The notes: generated by a model not told the origin, from the sequence alone. Counted from the first letter of the stretch, positions 18,073 to 25,547 are shown. The stretch is 64,000 bases of DNA from Methanomicrobiales archaeon HGW-Methanomicrobiales-3 (GCA_002839605.1 PGYK01000003.1:32229-96228), one strand, 5' to 3'. Numbers and translations: made by a program.

Positions 18073-18954
18073 CTATTTTCGGTTCCTGAATTGGTATTCC
18101 GGTGCTTTCCGGTACTTTTCAAAATAATTCCCAATGAGATCATTTTCCAGTTCTTTGAGCTGATGCGGCAATACAGGAGTTTCCAGAATGTGGTATGAGA
18201 AAAATAGGTCTCGGTCATCCCACGACTTTTGGCTATGATCAGATAATCGCTTGGAACAATTTTCCGATTCACCAACATAGACAATTTCGTGAGAAATTGA
18301 ATCCATGAGAATATACAGACCCTGTTTTTGTTGAATTGAACGGGTATATTTCTTCTCAAGACGTTCGATGGTATTCCATTGAAGTCCCATCCAGTCGGCA
18401 CTTCCGGGTTTTCCCACATCAGGTAAGGGAGGATGGCATAATCCTCCAGCCGGGTTATCTTTGTTGCTTGTATCTAATTTTCCACCTCGAATTCCCGGAT
18501 CGCCATTCCTTTTTTTCCGATCTGTTGATTTCCGGTATCTTTTATGAAAGCGTCCGAAGTTACAAAGGGTGGATTCCCCACGCTCCTGTCGGTACCGGTA
18601 CAGGAGAAAACACTCCATCCCCCGCCTGCCACTCATAGATGTATCGAGTGGGGAAGCGGAACACTCGTACTCAAATCCTTCTGCATCCTTCCAAGCCCAG
18701 AGTGATGGAGCCGCTGTGTGAGGAGCATTCCACGGCATCAGATCAGTTTTTTTGATATTGTGCCGGAGTTCGTTCAATCTTTTGTGTACAGTCCTCTGGG
18801 TTTCACCGATATACATGAGAAAATCTTTGCCGATGGGTCTTATCCGGTAGAGACCTGGCTTGTGGGGGATTTGCCTGAAGTCATGTTTATCTGCAGAGAA
18901 CGGAACCCAAGGGGACCATGGAAGAGAGGCCCAATTTGTTTCAAAATATTCCAT
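18073..18954 (-). CDS. Tandem GIY-YIG nuclease-domain protein
   Basis: The 293-residue protein contains two GIY-YIG modules. The first (about 28-150) has PGLYRIRP, then FLMYIGETQRT, a catalytic-type Arg helix KRLNELR, a Glu in RRGMECFLLYRYRQE and Asn in STLCNFG. The second (about 210-290) has KQGLYILMD, IVYVGESENCSKRL, Glu in KELENDLIGNYF and Asn in EYQFRNRK. Both keep the residues expected for DNA cleavage. The family includes UvrC, homing and restriction endonucleases such as Eco29kI. It begins 24 nt after the AbrB-like gene on the same strand. Base composition is more AT-rich than the flanks, which with the bounding inverted repeats suggests transfer. The biological target is unknown. Confidence 0.82.
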   Translation of the reverse strand: MEYFETNWASLPWSPWVPFSADKHDFRQIPHKPGLYRIRPIGKDFLMYIGETQRTVHKRLNELRHNIKKTDLMPWNAPHTAAPSLWAWKDAEGFEYECSASPLDTSMSGRRGMECFLLYRYRQERGESTLCNFGRFHKRYRKSTDRKKRNGDPGIRGGKLDTSNKDNPAGGLCHPPLPDVGKPGSADWMGLQWNTIERLEKKYTRSIQQKQGLYILMDSISHEIVYVGESENCSKRLSDHSQKSWDDRDLFFSYHILETPVLPHQLKELENDLIGNYFEKYRKAPEYQFRNRK

Positions 18955-18978
18955 CTTTCAACCCCGGAACAGATGGAA

Positions 18979-19170
18979 TTATCCGGACTTTGCGGAATAG
19001 ACCCGCTCGTACTGGAGGATAACAGTGTCCTTTTCAGTTTTGGCAATAAGCTTGAAAACGTCGCCGGGATTTATTTTGAAGGATTTTACAACTTCCGAGG
19101 GGATAGTGAGATCCAGAGAGTTGCTTCCATGATGAAGGCGGGACTTCACGGTATTTTCGATTTCTGCCAT
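18979..19170 (-). CDS. AbrB/SpoVT-family DNA-binding protein
   Basis: The 63-residue protein starting MAEIENTVKSRLHHGSNSLD continues LTIPSEVVKSFKINPGDVF and then KTEKDTVILQYERVY, the swapped-hairpin AbrB pattern (strand, TIPSEV, NPGD, strand). The frame is open 8 codons further to 19194, but the ATG at 19170 fits the family. It probably binds the palindrome at 19202-19224 and controls both divergent units of the cassette; by analogy it could also act as an antitoxin-like partner of the nuclease downstream. Confidence 0.8.
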   Translation of the reverse strand: MAEIENTVKSRLHHGSNSLDLTIPSEVVKSFKINPGDVFKLIAKTEKDTVILQYERVYSAKSG

Positions 19171-19201
19171 ACATCCCGGATGGCAAATGCACATTTAGCG
19201 C

Positions 19202-19224
19202 TTAATGCACATTATGTGCATTAA
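19202..19224. promoter_or_regulatory. Perfect 23-nt palindrome between divergent genes (operator)
   Basis: The arms TTAATGCACAT and ATGTGCATTAA flank a single T. A related half-site (ATGCACATTTAGCG) lies at about 19187-19200. It is 31 bp before the AbrB-like ATG and 40 bp before the TTG of the TIM-barrel gene, overlapping AT-rich promoter sequence for both. The likely ligand is the AbrB-like dimer. Confidence 0.75.
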
Positions 19225-19264
19225 AGTTCAGAAACCAGTTTGATCCTATTCTTTCCTTGTTATA

Positions 19265-20143
19265 TTGACCATCTCGTACGTTTTTCCCAATACTTCAGAA
19301 ATTCCCCAGCGTGGCGGGCTCGATGAACGATGGAAGCTCGCCGAGTCGGTGGGATGCTCGTTTGTTGAAGTCCCGGCAGACCTGATCAAGAAAGGATCGG
19401 AAGTAACTGCAACGGGACAGGGGCTCTGCACATTTCTGACAAAGGAGAGTATCGCAACACTCTATAAAACAATAAAAAATCCATCCGGAAAAATTCCCTA
19501 CATTCTCCATACAGAGCCCTCTCTTTCAAGAACGGATAATTTTGGGATAAAGTCCCAGGCTCCGCTCCGGTGGAATGATCCGGTATGGGTTGAAAAATTT
19601 GTCCGGATGATTCTCGATCTTTCGGATTTTCTTGGTAACACTCCGGCAAAGATTGAGATTCATCCCGGCGACCGGAGGAATTCTTTTGCAGATATTGTCC
19701 GGAGCGTGAAAACAATCCAGACAGGTTTTGTGGATACATTTGGAATCTTACCTGAAATCCTTCTTGAAAACCGAACCGGGCAATTCATATCCGAGGGTAC
19801 AGCAATTTTCAAGTTCTGGGAATATGTGATGCGGCACAATCCGGAAATCGAGGATTCATTTGGTATTGTGCTGGATATCCAGCAGCTCTCGACTGTAACC
19901 CGGCAGAATTTTCTGCCATCGTTTCACCAGATTCCTCCTGCATGCCTGAAAGGGTTTCATATCCACCGGCTGCACCGGCCACCGAAAATTGACGATGGGA
20001 TTCCATGGCCGGAAGTGTTTGCGTTAATCTCCGGAATTGAGCATGATGTGATCATAAATCCAGAGATTCATCACAACAATCAGGTTGCAAGAGTGATCGG
20101 TTTTTGTAAAGAGATGCTCACAGAGGAAGAGCATAAAATGTAA
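19265..20143 (+). CDS. Xylose-isomerase-like / endonuclease IV-like TIM-barrel protein
   Basis: The 292-residue protein has the metal-ligand pattern of the AP endonuclease 2/sugar isomerase TIM-barrel superfamily: AKIEIHPGD, EILLENRTG, FGIVLDIQQL, KGFHIHRLHRPP and VIINPEIHHN, one motif per barrel strand, with E, D and H ligands. Its N-terminus (TISYVFPNTSE) is a first strand starting at TTG 19265; no ATG is in a better place. It could be a DNA-repair-type nuclease or a sugar isomerase; no specific subfamily is recognised. It diverges from the AbrB/GIY-YIG pair across the palindrome and lies inside the same inverted repeats. Confidence 0.72.
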   Translation: MTISYVFPNTSEIPQRGGLDERWKLAESVGCSFVEVPADLIKKGSEVTATGQGLCTFLTKESIATLYKTIKNPSGKIPYILHTEPSLSRTDNFGIKSQAPLRWNDPVWVEKFVRMILDLSDFLGNTPAKIEIHPGDRRNSFADIVRSVKTIQTGFVDTFGILPEILLENRTGQFISEGTAIFKFWEYVMRHNPEIEDSFGIVLDIQQLSTVTRQNFLPSFHQIPPACLKGFHIHRLHRPPKIDDGIPWPEVFALISGIEHDVIINPEIHHNNQVARVIGFCKEMLTEEEHKM

Positions 20144-20157
20144 TAGATTCCGGGGCT

Positions 20158-20195
20158 AGCCCACGCGGCAAGGGGCGGAGCCCCGATGAGCGTCA
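20158..20195 (-). repeat. Right 38-bp inverted repeat of the 2.2 kb cassette
   Basis: Partner of 18011-18048 in opposite orientation with two mismatches. It starts 14 bp after the stop of the TIM-barrel gene. The following 20196-20564 holds no gene I can support; it contains an 18-bp perfect palindrome (20414-20431). Confidence 0.9.
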
Positions 20196-20413
20196 AATCC
20201 CCCGTAGTCATTTCCCCCCCGGCGGAACATTTTCTGTTCCTTTAATCCGGCCGCATCAAAGACAAACCACGCCAATCCGGCCCGGATACACATCCCGTTT
20301 TTCCTAAAAACCGTTTCATAATAAAAGCCCATTGACCTGCCTGATCCATGGTTGTATGTCAAACGGGCCCCGCTGACCCGGCACGGGAACTCCAACTCCC
20401 GCACCGGCCCTTT

Positions 20414-20431
20414 GAGAGGTGCGCACCTCTC
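20414..20431. promoter_or_regulatory. Perfect 18-bp palindrome
   Basis: GAGAGGTGC/GCACCTCTC is self-complementary without a spacer and is 134 bp ahead of the next start codon. It could be a dimer binding site or a transcript hairpin. By eye only. Confidence 0.5.
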
Positions 20432-20564
20432 CCGGGGAAAAAATCCGACAGGAAAAAACCTGGAGGACACGAAGGATGGCAGCGTCATTCTTCGGTACAA
20501 AAAACCGCCGGAATTCCGGAGGAATGTCCGGCACAACCAGAAACCCACCAAAGAGGAACCAACC

Positions 20565-21068
20565 ATGGCAGACTTTATCGAGAAAACCAATGTAAAGACG
20601 GCGGTCCGGAATCTCGCGACCCCGATCGCAGATGTAGCGGCATTCGACGCAATCGTCCAGTCCGTGATCACGGACAACGCATTCGGCTGCGTTGCCTACA
20701 CGGAAGGCGGCGTTGCCCACCAGCCCGTGGAGAAGACCAAGGAAGCGTACGTGGCAAAGATCGTGTACCAGAACACCGAAGCAAAGACCGTAGGCAACCA
20801 GTCCGGCAAGTACCCCACAATCGCCGGGTTCAATGCCGGGGCAGCAGCAATCCTTGCCAGCGCCGAACTCACGGCAGCCCACGGGGGAACCCCGGTACGG
20901 GATTTGGCAGACGAGACCTACGCAGCCACGCTCAGATGCCGGGACCCGAACGGCGAACTGTACTTCGTGACCTTCACGCGCGACCGCGTGAACCTCACCT
21001 CGTACTCGGACGACGGGATCCGCACCAGGGTCGAGACCTGGGCCGACACCGTTGCGGCACTGGCCTGA
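20565..21068 (+). CDS. Hypothetical protein, 167 residues
   Basis: A soluble alpha/beta protein beginning MADFIEKTNVKTAVRNLATP, preceded by GAGGAA as a possible ribosome binding site 8 nt upstream. The C-terminal part alternates beta strands (ATLRC, GELYFVTFTRDRVNLTSYSD). No domain is recognised. It opens a four-gene run of unknown proteins that may derive from a virus or plasmid, an inference from position and small gene size only. A perfect hairpin (10-bp stem, 2-nt loop) follows its stop at 21132-21153. Confidence 0.6.
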   Translation: MADFIEKTNVKTAVRNLATPIADVAAFDAIVQSVITDNAFGCVAYTEGGVAHQPVEKTKEAYVAKIVYQNTEAKTVGNQSGKYPTIAGFNAGAAAILASAELTAAHGGTPVRDLADETYAATLRCRDPNGELYFVTFTRDRVNLTSYSDDGIRTRVETWADTVAALA

Positions 21069-21131
21069 AGGAGACGGAGGAGAATAACAAATTTTTTTGG
21101 CAGGGAATTCAGGGAGACGCAGACGCTCTTG

Positions 21132-21153
21132 GGGGAATGCAAGCATTCCCCCG
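21132..21153 (+). repeat. Strong hairpin, 10-bp stem with AA loop
   Basis: GGGGGAATGC and GCATTCCCCC pair perfectly around AA. It lies 64 bp after the upstream stop in a 287-bp gap with no gene. It might end transcription or mark an insertion of a palindromic element; no U-run follows it directly. Confidence 0.55.
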
Positions 21154-21355
21154 CACGCTCGTGGCATCCCCAATGGCGATGACGACGTATTACCGGTCAG
21201 CCAACTCGCTTGAAAATTTTTTAGCGAACCGGAATCCGTCGTCCTCACCCACGCCCCCGCCCCCGACGGGGCAGGGCTGGCGTAAGGGGGGCGATCCTGC
21301 CTTCCTGGATTTTTCCTGCCCACCTGAAACGAAGACAAAACCGAGGCACACCATC

Positions 21356-21520
21356 ATGGAAACAGAAATTATTGCCATCCTGCTCGGGGCCGTCCTCCCC
21401 ATCTACCCGATCCTGTACGCGATCCACCAGCGGATCGGCAGGTACGACGAGGTAGTGGAGGAGTTCAAACGGCTCCGGCAGGAGCACGAACAATGGAGGG
21501 ATACGTATCATGGACTCTGA
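21356..21520 (+). CDS. Small membrane protein with coiled-coil tail
   Basis: The 54-residue protein starting METEIIAILLGAVLPIYPIL has one transmembrane helix (about 4-24) followed by a charged helix (YDEVVEEFKRLRQEHEQW). This layout is seen in holin-like or scaffold-type small phage proteins, but no family can be assigned. It overlaps the next gene by 11 nt, supporting joint translation. Confidence 0.5.
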   Translation: METEIIAILLGAVLPIYPILYAIHQRIGRYDEVVEEFKRLRQEHEQWRDTYHGL

Positions 21521-21986
21521 TCTGACACCCGTCGCAACGGTTACCGGCCTGTACCGGGGGACCTTCTGCGGCTTGGAACCACTCACACGAGACACGCCCC
21601 TCACGCTTGAGGAGGTCCGGCGCAACCCGGTCTTCTACGAGCTCGAACTGCACGATGAACACGAAGACGCTGACCTGATCATCGATGTCATCTACGACAA
21701 CATGGCACCGATGCGCCTCCAGGATCTCATGCGTGGCACCGACCTCCCGCGGGGAATCCGGTTCTGGCCGGACTGGTTCGAGATCCCGCCCTATCGCGAG
21801 ATGCGCGACATTGACGGCCGGCGCGTGTATCCCCGGGCACCGGGCACCCACACGGTCCGGATCCGGACGGCACGGAGGAAGCGCGAACAGCGGGGAAAGA
21901 CCCGGAATTTCAGCCCGGCTAACGGCGGGTCAACGAGCCCGGTCTTCGAGCTCACCATCGCGGCCGACCGTGACGGGGACCGCTGA
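21510..21986 (+). CDS. Hypothetical protein, 158 residues
   Basis: An acidic N-terminal half (ELELHDEHEDADLIIDVIYD) with a DFxxx-like beta pattern (FWPDWFEIPPYREMRDIDGR) and a basic C-terminal part (VRIRTARRKREQRGKTRN). No signal peptide or membrane helix. No family is recognised. The start overlaps the preceding small membrane gene; the next gene begins 16 nt after its stop behind a GGAGG. Confidence 0.55.
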   Translation: MDSDLTPVATVTGLYRGTFCGLEPLTRDTPLTLEEVRRNPVFYELELHDEHEDADLIIDVIYDNMAPMRLQDLMRGTDLPRGIRFWPDWFEIPPYREMRDIDGRRVYPRAPGTHTVRIRTARRKREQRGKTRNFSPANGGSTSPVFELTIAADRDGDR

Positions 21987-22002
21987 GGCAGGAGGCAGTG
22001 TC

Positions 22003-22581
22003 ATGTTCGAAGACGAACGCACCACCCGCATCGCCATCTGCGGCAGCGGGATCCTTCTTGCCCTCATTTTTTTCCTCGCAGAGCTCCCGCCCCTCCTGCT
22101 GATCGTGCCGGCCGGGATCCTCTTCCTCGGCCTCGTTGCCGATCCTTTCGAGACGCACGCGGTCTGGTACGGGATGCTCAATGTCCTTGGGATCTTCGAA
22201 TTGCCGGAGATCACGGAGATCGAGCGGCTCACGTATCAGGAAAAGCGGCATTACTTCTGGTTCGGGGAGGTTTCGATGGCCGCCATCCTGGCCGGGGTGT
22301 TTGCGGTCCCGCTCGGGATCTTCATGGCCGGCCGGACAGAGATGTCCCTTGCGTTCATCGGTGCTGCAATCCTGTTCCTGCCGCTGTTTGTGTTCCTGCC
22401 GAAGTTGATTAAGCGTGCGATGAAGGCGGATGCGGATGCCGTTATCGGGACGTTCGGGAAGAACGAGCAGGTCAGAAAAGTGTTCTGGACCCTGTTCATC
22501 TCGATGGCCGGTCTTGTGCTTGCACAGGTCGTGGATCCAGCACTCGCGGCAAAAGTAGTCGCTATACTTGCCGGAACATAA
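22003..22581 (+). CDS. Hypothetical membrane protein, four or five helices
   Basis: The 192-residue protein has hydrophobic helices at about 10-44 (one or two), 82-102, 108-128 and 160-190, separated by a charged segment (EITEIERLTYQEKRHYFWFG). An AGGAGG lies 8 nt ahead of the ATG. No transporter family is recognised. It closes the 20.6-22.6 kb run of unknown genes. Confidence 0.6.
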   Translation: MFEDERTTRIAICGSGILLALIFFLAELPPLLLIVPAGILFLGLVADPFETHAVWYGMLNVLGIFELPEITEIERLTYQEKRHYFWFGEVSMAAILAGVFAVPLGIFMAGRTEMSLAFIGAAILFLPLFVFLPKLIKRAMKADADAVIGTFGKNEQVRKVFWTLFISMAGLVLAQVVDPALAAKVVAILAGT

Positions 22582-22751
22582 TCTTCCCCTTTTTGTTCCG
22601 GACAGAGATACACCCGTAAAATTAATGAGGAAAATCTTCAGATCTACCCGGACGACCACCGGTTGTTCGTGGATGAACACAAAAAGAACCCCCCGTTTCA
22701 TTCACCGGTACAGGAAATATCAATAGAGCCGGCAACCCATAGAAAATATCC

Positions 22752-23252
22752 ATGGCCGACAGCACGTTTCCGGATCCCGCCCCCCGGAAAAATCTCCTCA
22801 ACTATCTTGTATGGATCTTCATTGCAGCAACTCTTCTCCTCGCCATTATATTCTGGTTTAACGTCTTTGGCATTCTCTCTGGTACCAGCATGAAAACAAG
22901 CGAGTGCAGCTTTTGTGCAGATCCCATGACCGATTCCGCTCCGGCAATCCGGACCGGCCCGGATTCCATCCATATCGTCATGCGGCCGGATGCATCGATA
23001 CACCATCATCAGGTGCCGGTAGTGAATATTTACGTCAACGACCGTGACGTCAGCAACCAGTCACTCATTGCAGCCGCTGACCTTGCCATTGTCATCAGCC
23101 CGCCGGAAGGACTTGTCTTTGCTGATGGGTCGTCTGTGACCCTCTCGGGAAGCGGGGTTGCCGGCAACACGAGCATGCCGGTTCACCTGCAGGTTGTTGC
23201 CAGCTACCCGGACACGGGAAAGCGGGTGGCAATTGGGGAGCAGCTCTTCTGA
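22752..23252 (+). CDS. Hypothetical membrane-anchored exported protein
   Basis: The 166-residue protein has a short cytoplasmic N-terminus, one transmembrane anchor (LNYLVWIFIAATLLLAIIFW, about 15-35), then an extracellular part with CSFC and a beta-sandwich-like domain (VNIYVNDRDVS, VVISPPEGLVFADGS-like, TLSGSGVAGN). The domain looks like an archaeal surface-protein or Ig-like fold but no family can be named. After its stop, 23253-23557 has no supported gene. Confidence 0.65.
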   Translation: MADSTFPDPAPRKNLLNYLVWIFIAATLLLAIIFWFNVFGILSGTSMKTSECSFCADPMTDSAPAIRTGPDSIHIVMRPDASIHHHQVPVVNIYVNDRDVSNQSLIAAADLAIVISPPEGLVFADGSSVTLSGSGVAGNTSMPVHLQVVASYPDTGKRVAIGEQLF

Positions 23253-23388
23253 TGATTACGGGGATGGGGAGATAACCCCGTTTTTTGGAGGAGGCATGTT
23301 ATTCCTACGAAGAAACGCAGTCATGATTAGGGTGTTGATGATTAGATAAGGGCTGAACGGTTGATGAACCAGGGTTACGATGCCCTAC

Positions 23389-23501
23389 GCGCAAAACGCC
23401 TCGTCGGGTTTTGCGCTACTCATTACCGGACTCCGGCAGAGTGTGCAATTTCCTGCCCAGCGAGGCCCCGACGAGGCGGCCGAGCGACCCCCGAAGGGGG
23501 T
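23389..23501. repeat. Nested hairpins in a gene-free stretch
   Basis: GCGCAAAAC (23389-23397) pairs with GTTTTGCGC (23408-23416) around a GCCTCGTCGG loop, and that loop is itself complementary to CCGACGAGGC near 23468-23477. A further hairpin ACCCCC/GGGGGT lies near 23487-23501. The region has no convincing gene; it may be a fragment of another palindromic element. Confidence 0.5.
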
Positions 23502-23557
23502 GGGTGGGCTCGCATTATCAATACAATAATCAAGCCGGGAGTTAATCGAAAATTATT

Positions 23558-23670
23558 ATGATAACAGCATCATTTATCAGTGGCGCTATTGGGTTGATTG
23601 CCACTTTTTTTTAGCGCATGTTATTTTTCCCCACCATTATTCAGAACAAAAGAAGATTTAAAAAAAAATG
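23558..23670 (+). pseudogene. Possible small hydrophobic gene broken at a T8 tract
   Basis: ATG 23558 opens MITASFISGAIGLIATFF and stops at 23612-23614 right after eight T. A one-base shift in that tract continues as SACYFSPPLFRTKEDLKKK to a TGA at 23669, overlapping the ATG of the next small gene. This could be a short peptide, a frameshifted remnant, or slippage-read. The segment is AT-rich relative to its flanks. Confidence 0.25.
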
Positions 23671-23808
23671 ACTGCTACTTGTTTTGATGAAAATCCTCAT
23701 ATGAAAAATGCACTCATTCGGGATCAAAATAATGCTAAAATTGGATTTGCCTTGTTAACAATTGGACTCTTTTTCCAGATGCTCGCTTTATTCCTTCAGA
23801 TGATCTAA
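23668..23808 (+). CDS. Small single-span membrane protein, 46 residues
   Basis: The protein MTATCFDENPHMKNALIRDQ continues into one hydrophobic helix (IGFALLTIGLFFQMLALFLQ) and ends MI. It occupies an AT-rich island between GC-rich genes, is convergent with nth and overlaps its stop by three bases. The family is unknown. Charge distribution and a clean transmembrane helix make it more than a chance frame, but support is limited. Confidence 0.4.
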   Translation: MTATCFDENPHMKNALIRDQNNAKIGFALLTIGLFFQMLALFLQMI

Positions 23809-24452
23809 TCCTTATTTTTCCTTACCCCCCGGCACTCCCCGCTGATCACACACTCCCCACAAAGCGGCTTCTTCGCATCGCAGGTTGCCCGCCCGTGCGC
23901 AATCAGGACATCGGTGAGATCCCCCCACGTATCCTGCGAAAAGAGCCGCATCAGATCGCGCTCGATGACTGCCACGTTGTCGGTATCGGAGAATCCAATA
24001 CGCTGCGCCAGCCTCCGGACGTGCGTATCCACCGCGATACCCTCGTTTTTACCCATCGCGTGGTAGAGCACGATGTTTGCCGTCTTGCGCCCGACACCGG
24101 GAATGGTCAGGAGCTCGTCCATGGTCTCCGGCACGCTGCCGCCGAAATTGTCGAGCAGGGCCTGCGAAGCGGCGATCAGGTTCTTTGCCTTCGCGTGATA
24201 ATAGCCGAGGCTGTGGATGATCATCTCCACGTCCTCCTGGTTTGCTTTCGCGAGTTTTGCCGGTGTAGGGTATCTTAAAAAGAGCGGTTTTTTGACTTTG
24301 AGGACTGCCTTGTCCGTGGTCTGGGCAGAGAGGATGGTGAGGATTAAGACTTCAAACGGGGTTCCGCGGCAGATCTTGCCTGCCGGTTCGCGGGCGTCAG
24401 GATACCGTTTCAAAAGAGTGGCATAGATTCGTGCAGCGTCCTGCTGTTTCAT
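23805..24452 (-). CDS. nth: Endonuclease III (DNA glycosylase/AP lyase)
   Basis: A 215-residue HhH-GPD protein. It has FEVLILTILSAQTTDKAV, the helix-hairpin-helix TIPGVGRKTANIVLYHAMG with the catalytic Lys in RKT, VDTHVRRLAQRIG with the catalytic Asp, and a C-terminal 4Fe-4S motif CDAKKPLCGECVISGEC (C-x6-C-x2-C-x5-C). It removes oxidised pyrimidines from DNA and nicks the abasic site. The frame is open further upstream through the tRNA-Pro gene, so ATG 24452, only 8 nt after the tRNA, is the right start. It is probably co-transcribed with the tRNA. Confidence 0.95.
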   Translation of the reverse strand: MKQQDAARIYATLLKRYPDAREPAGKICRGTPFEVLILTILSAQTTDKAVLKVKKPLFLRYPTPAKLAKANQEDVEMIIHSLGYYHAKAKNLIAASQALLDNFGGSVPETMDELLTIPGVGRKTANIVLYHAMGKNEGIAVDTHVRRLAQRIGFSDTDNVAVIERDLMRLFSQDTWGDLTDVLIAHGRATCDAKKPLCGECVISGECRGVRKNKD

Positions 24453-24460
24453 GGTCCGTA

Positions 24461-24535
24461 TGGGGTAGGGCGGATTCGAACCGCCGTCAAAGCGTCCCAA
24501 ACGCTCTAGGATGGACCAGGCTACCCTACTACCCC
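24461..24535 (-). tRNA. tRNA-Pro (anticodon TGG)
   Basis: A 75-nt cloverleaf on the minus strand: acceptor GGGGTAG/CTACCCC, anticodon stem GAGCG/CGCTT with loop TTTGGGA (TGG), T arm GGCGG/CCGCC with loop TTCGAAT, discriminator A. The CCA is not encoded. It sits 8 nt upstream of nth. Confidence 0.95.
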
Positions 24536-24594
24536 GCGCCATCATAGTTGCGCCGGGAATGTAAAAATAGGTGATGGTGGATTGAAGAAAAAAA

Positions 24595-25299
24595 TCAGAC
24601 CGGGAAGGGATTTTTGCCGGATTCCGAGACAATGGTTCCCACGAACTTTCCGGAAAGGATCGCATTTGAAAGGTTCTTTGGATCCCGGCCGTCAAGCACG
24701 ACAAGGGGAATACGGCTCCGTTCCACGATCCGTGCAGCAATCACATCAAGCACATTGTTTGAACCGGCTGACAGGGCCGTTTTCCCGACAATTTCCAGGA
24801 GTTGCGCAGGAGTGAGCGTCTCAAACCTCTTTGCATCGGAAAATTTGTTCGGGTCCTTGTCGTACGCGCCGTCAACGGACGTTGCGTTGATGAAGACCGA
24901 AGCGCCGACCCGCTCGGCAAGAACGGCAGCAACCGCATCGGTGGTCTGGCCCGGCGTGATCCCGCCCATGATCACAATCCTTCCCGACTCTGCGAATTTC
25001 TTTGCCTCGTTGTGCGTTTCGGCAACCACCGGGTACGCATCCTTCCCAAGCGCAGCGATGAGGAGCGTGGCATTCAGCCGGGTGATGAGGATCCCGATCT
25101 CGTCCGAGGTCCCTTCATCGATCCCAAGAGCCCGCGATACCTCGATATAGCGCCGGGCTTCGCCTCCCCCTCCGACAACGACATACAACTGGCACTTCTC
25201 TGCGATCGCCCTGAGTACCGGAACGTATTCCCTGATGCGGTGGCTCTCCAGCTCCGGGATCAGGATGGAACCGCCAAGCGAGATGACAACGGTCTTCAT
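24595..25299 (-). CDS. pyrH: UMP kinase (archaeal PyrH)
   Basis: A 234-residue amino-acid-kinase-fold protein. It begins MKTVVISLGGSILIPEL (phosphate-binding Gly loop), then VVVGGGGEARRYIEVSRALG, GIDEGTSDEIGILITRLNA (read in parts), VIMGGITPGQTTDAVAA and FINATSVDGAYDKDPN. The length and GGGGEARRYI pattern match archaeal UMP kinases rather than bacterial ones. It phosphorylates UMP to UDP, linking the pyr genes of this window to nucleotide pools. Its start is only about 20-40 bp from a divergent small zinc-ribbon gene. Confidence 0.95.
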   Translation of the reverse strand: MKTVVISLGGSILIPELESHRIREYVPVLRAIAEKCQLYVVVGGGGEARRYIEVSRALGIDEGTSDEIGILITRLNATLLIAALGKDAYPVVAETHNEAKKFAESGRIVIMGGITPGQTTDAVAAVLAERVGASVFINATSVDGAYDKDPNKFSDAKRFETLTPAQLLEIVGKTALSAGSNNVLDVIAARIVERSRIPLVVLDGRDPKNLSNAILSGKFVGTIVSESGKNPFPV

Positions 25300-25340
25300 T
25301 GCATTAGTTTTTGTAGTGGATGCACATAGACTTGTTCACT

Positions 25341-25541
25341 ATGTTCTACTGTCCGAAATGCAAGAGCCAGGAGATCTTTCCGGAAGTCGGGGGGTATGTC
25401 GGCTCGATCTATGTCTGCAAGGACTGCGGGTACCGGGGCTCGTTCGTTCTCGAAGTGGACTCGCCCGAGGGCATAAAGAACGTGGAAAAGGAGGAGCGGA
25501 TGCACAAACGACCCGTCCGCTCCCACACAAAAGAAGGATAA
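25341..25541 (+). CDS. Small zinc-ribbon protein
   Basis: A 66-residue protein, MFYCPKCKSQEIFPEVGG, then YVCKDCGYRGSFVLEVD and a charged tail. CPKC and CKDC form a zinc ribbon like those of RPB9/TFS-type or other nucleic-acid proteins, but no specific function can be read. ATG 25320 would add MHIDLFT; I prefer 25341 because it begins right at the ribbon strand and leaves room for a promoter between the divergent genes. It ends 6 nt before the AmrS gene and is likely co-transcribed with it. Confidence 0.75.
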   Translation: MFYCPKCKSQEIFPEVGGYVGSIYVCKDCGYRGSFVLEVDSPEGIKNVEKEERMHKRPVRSHTKEG

Positions 25542-25547
25542 CCGGGT

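Noticed and set aside
23361..23561. 66-codon plus-strand frame
   Set aside because: It runs through the nested hairpins, is rich in Arg, Gly and Ala from GC bias, and has no homology signal.
11450..23800. CRISPR array in the accessory region
   Set aside because: Repeats here are long and few; no short repeats with regular unique spacers are seen anywhere in the window.
24461..24535. tRNA-Pro as an integration site of a mobile element
   Set aside because: No integrase gene and no repeated tRNA 3' end were found nearby.
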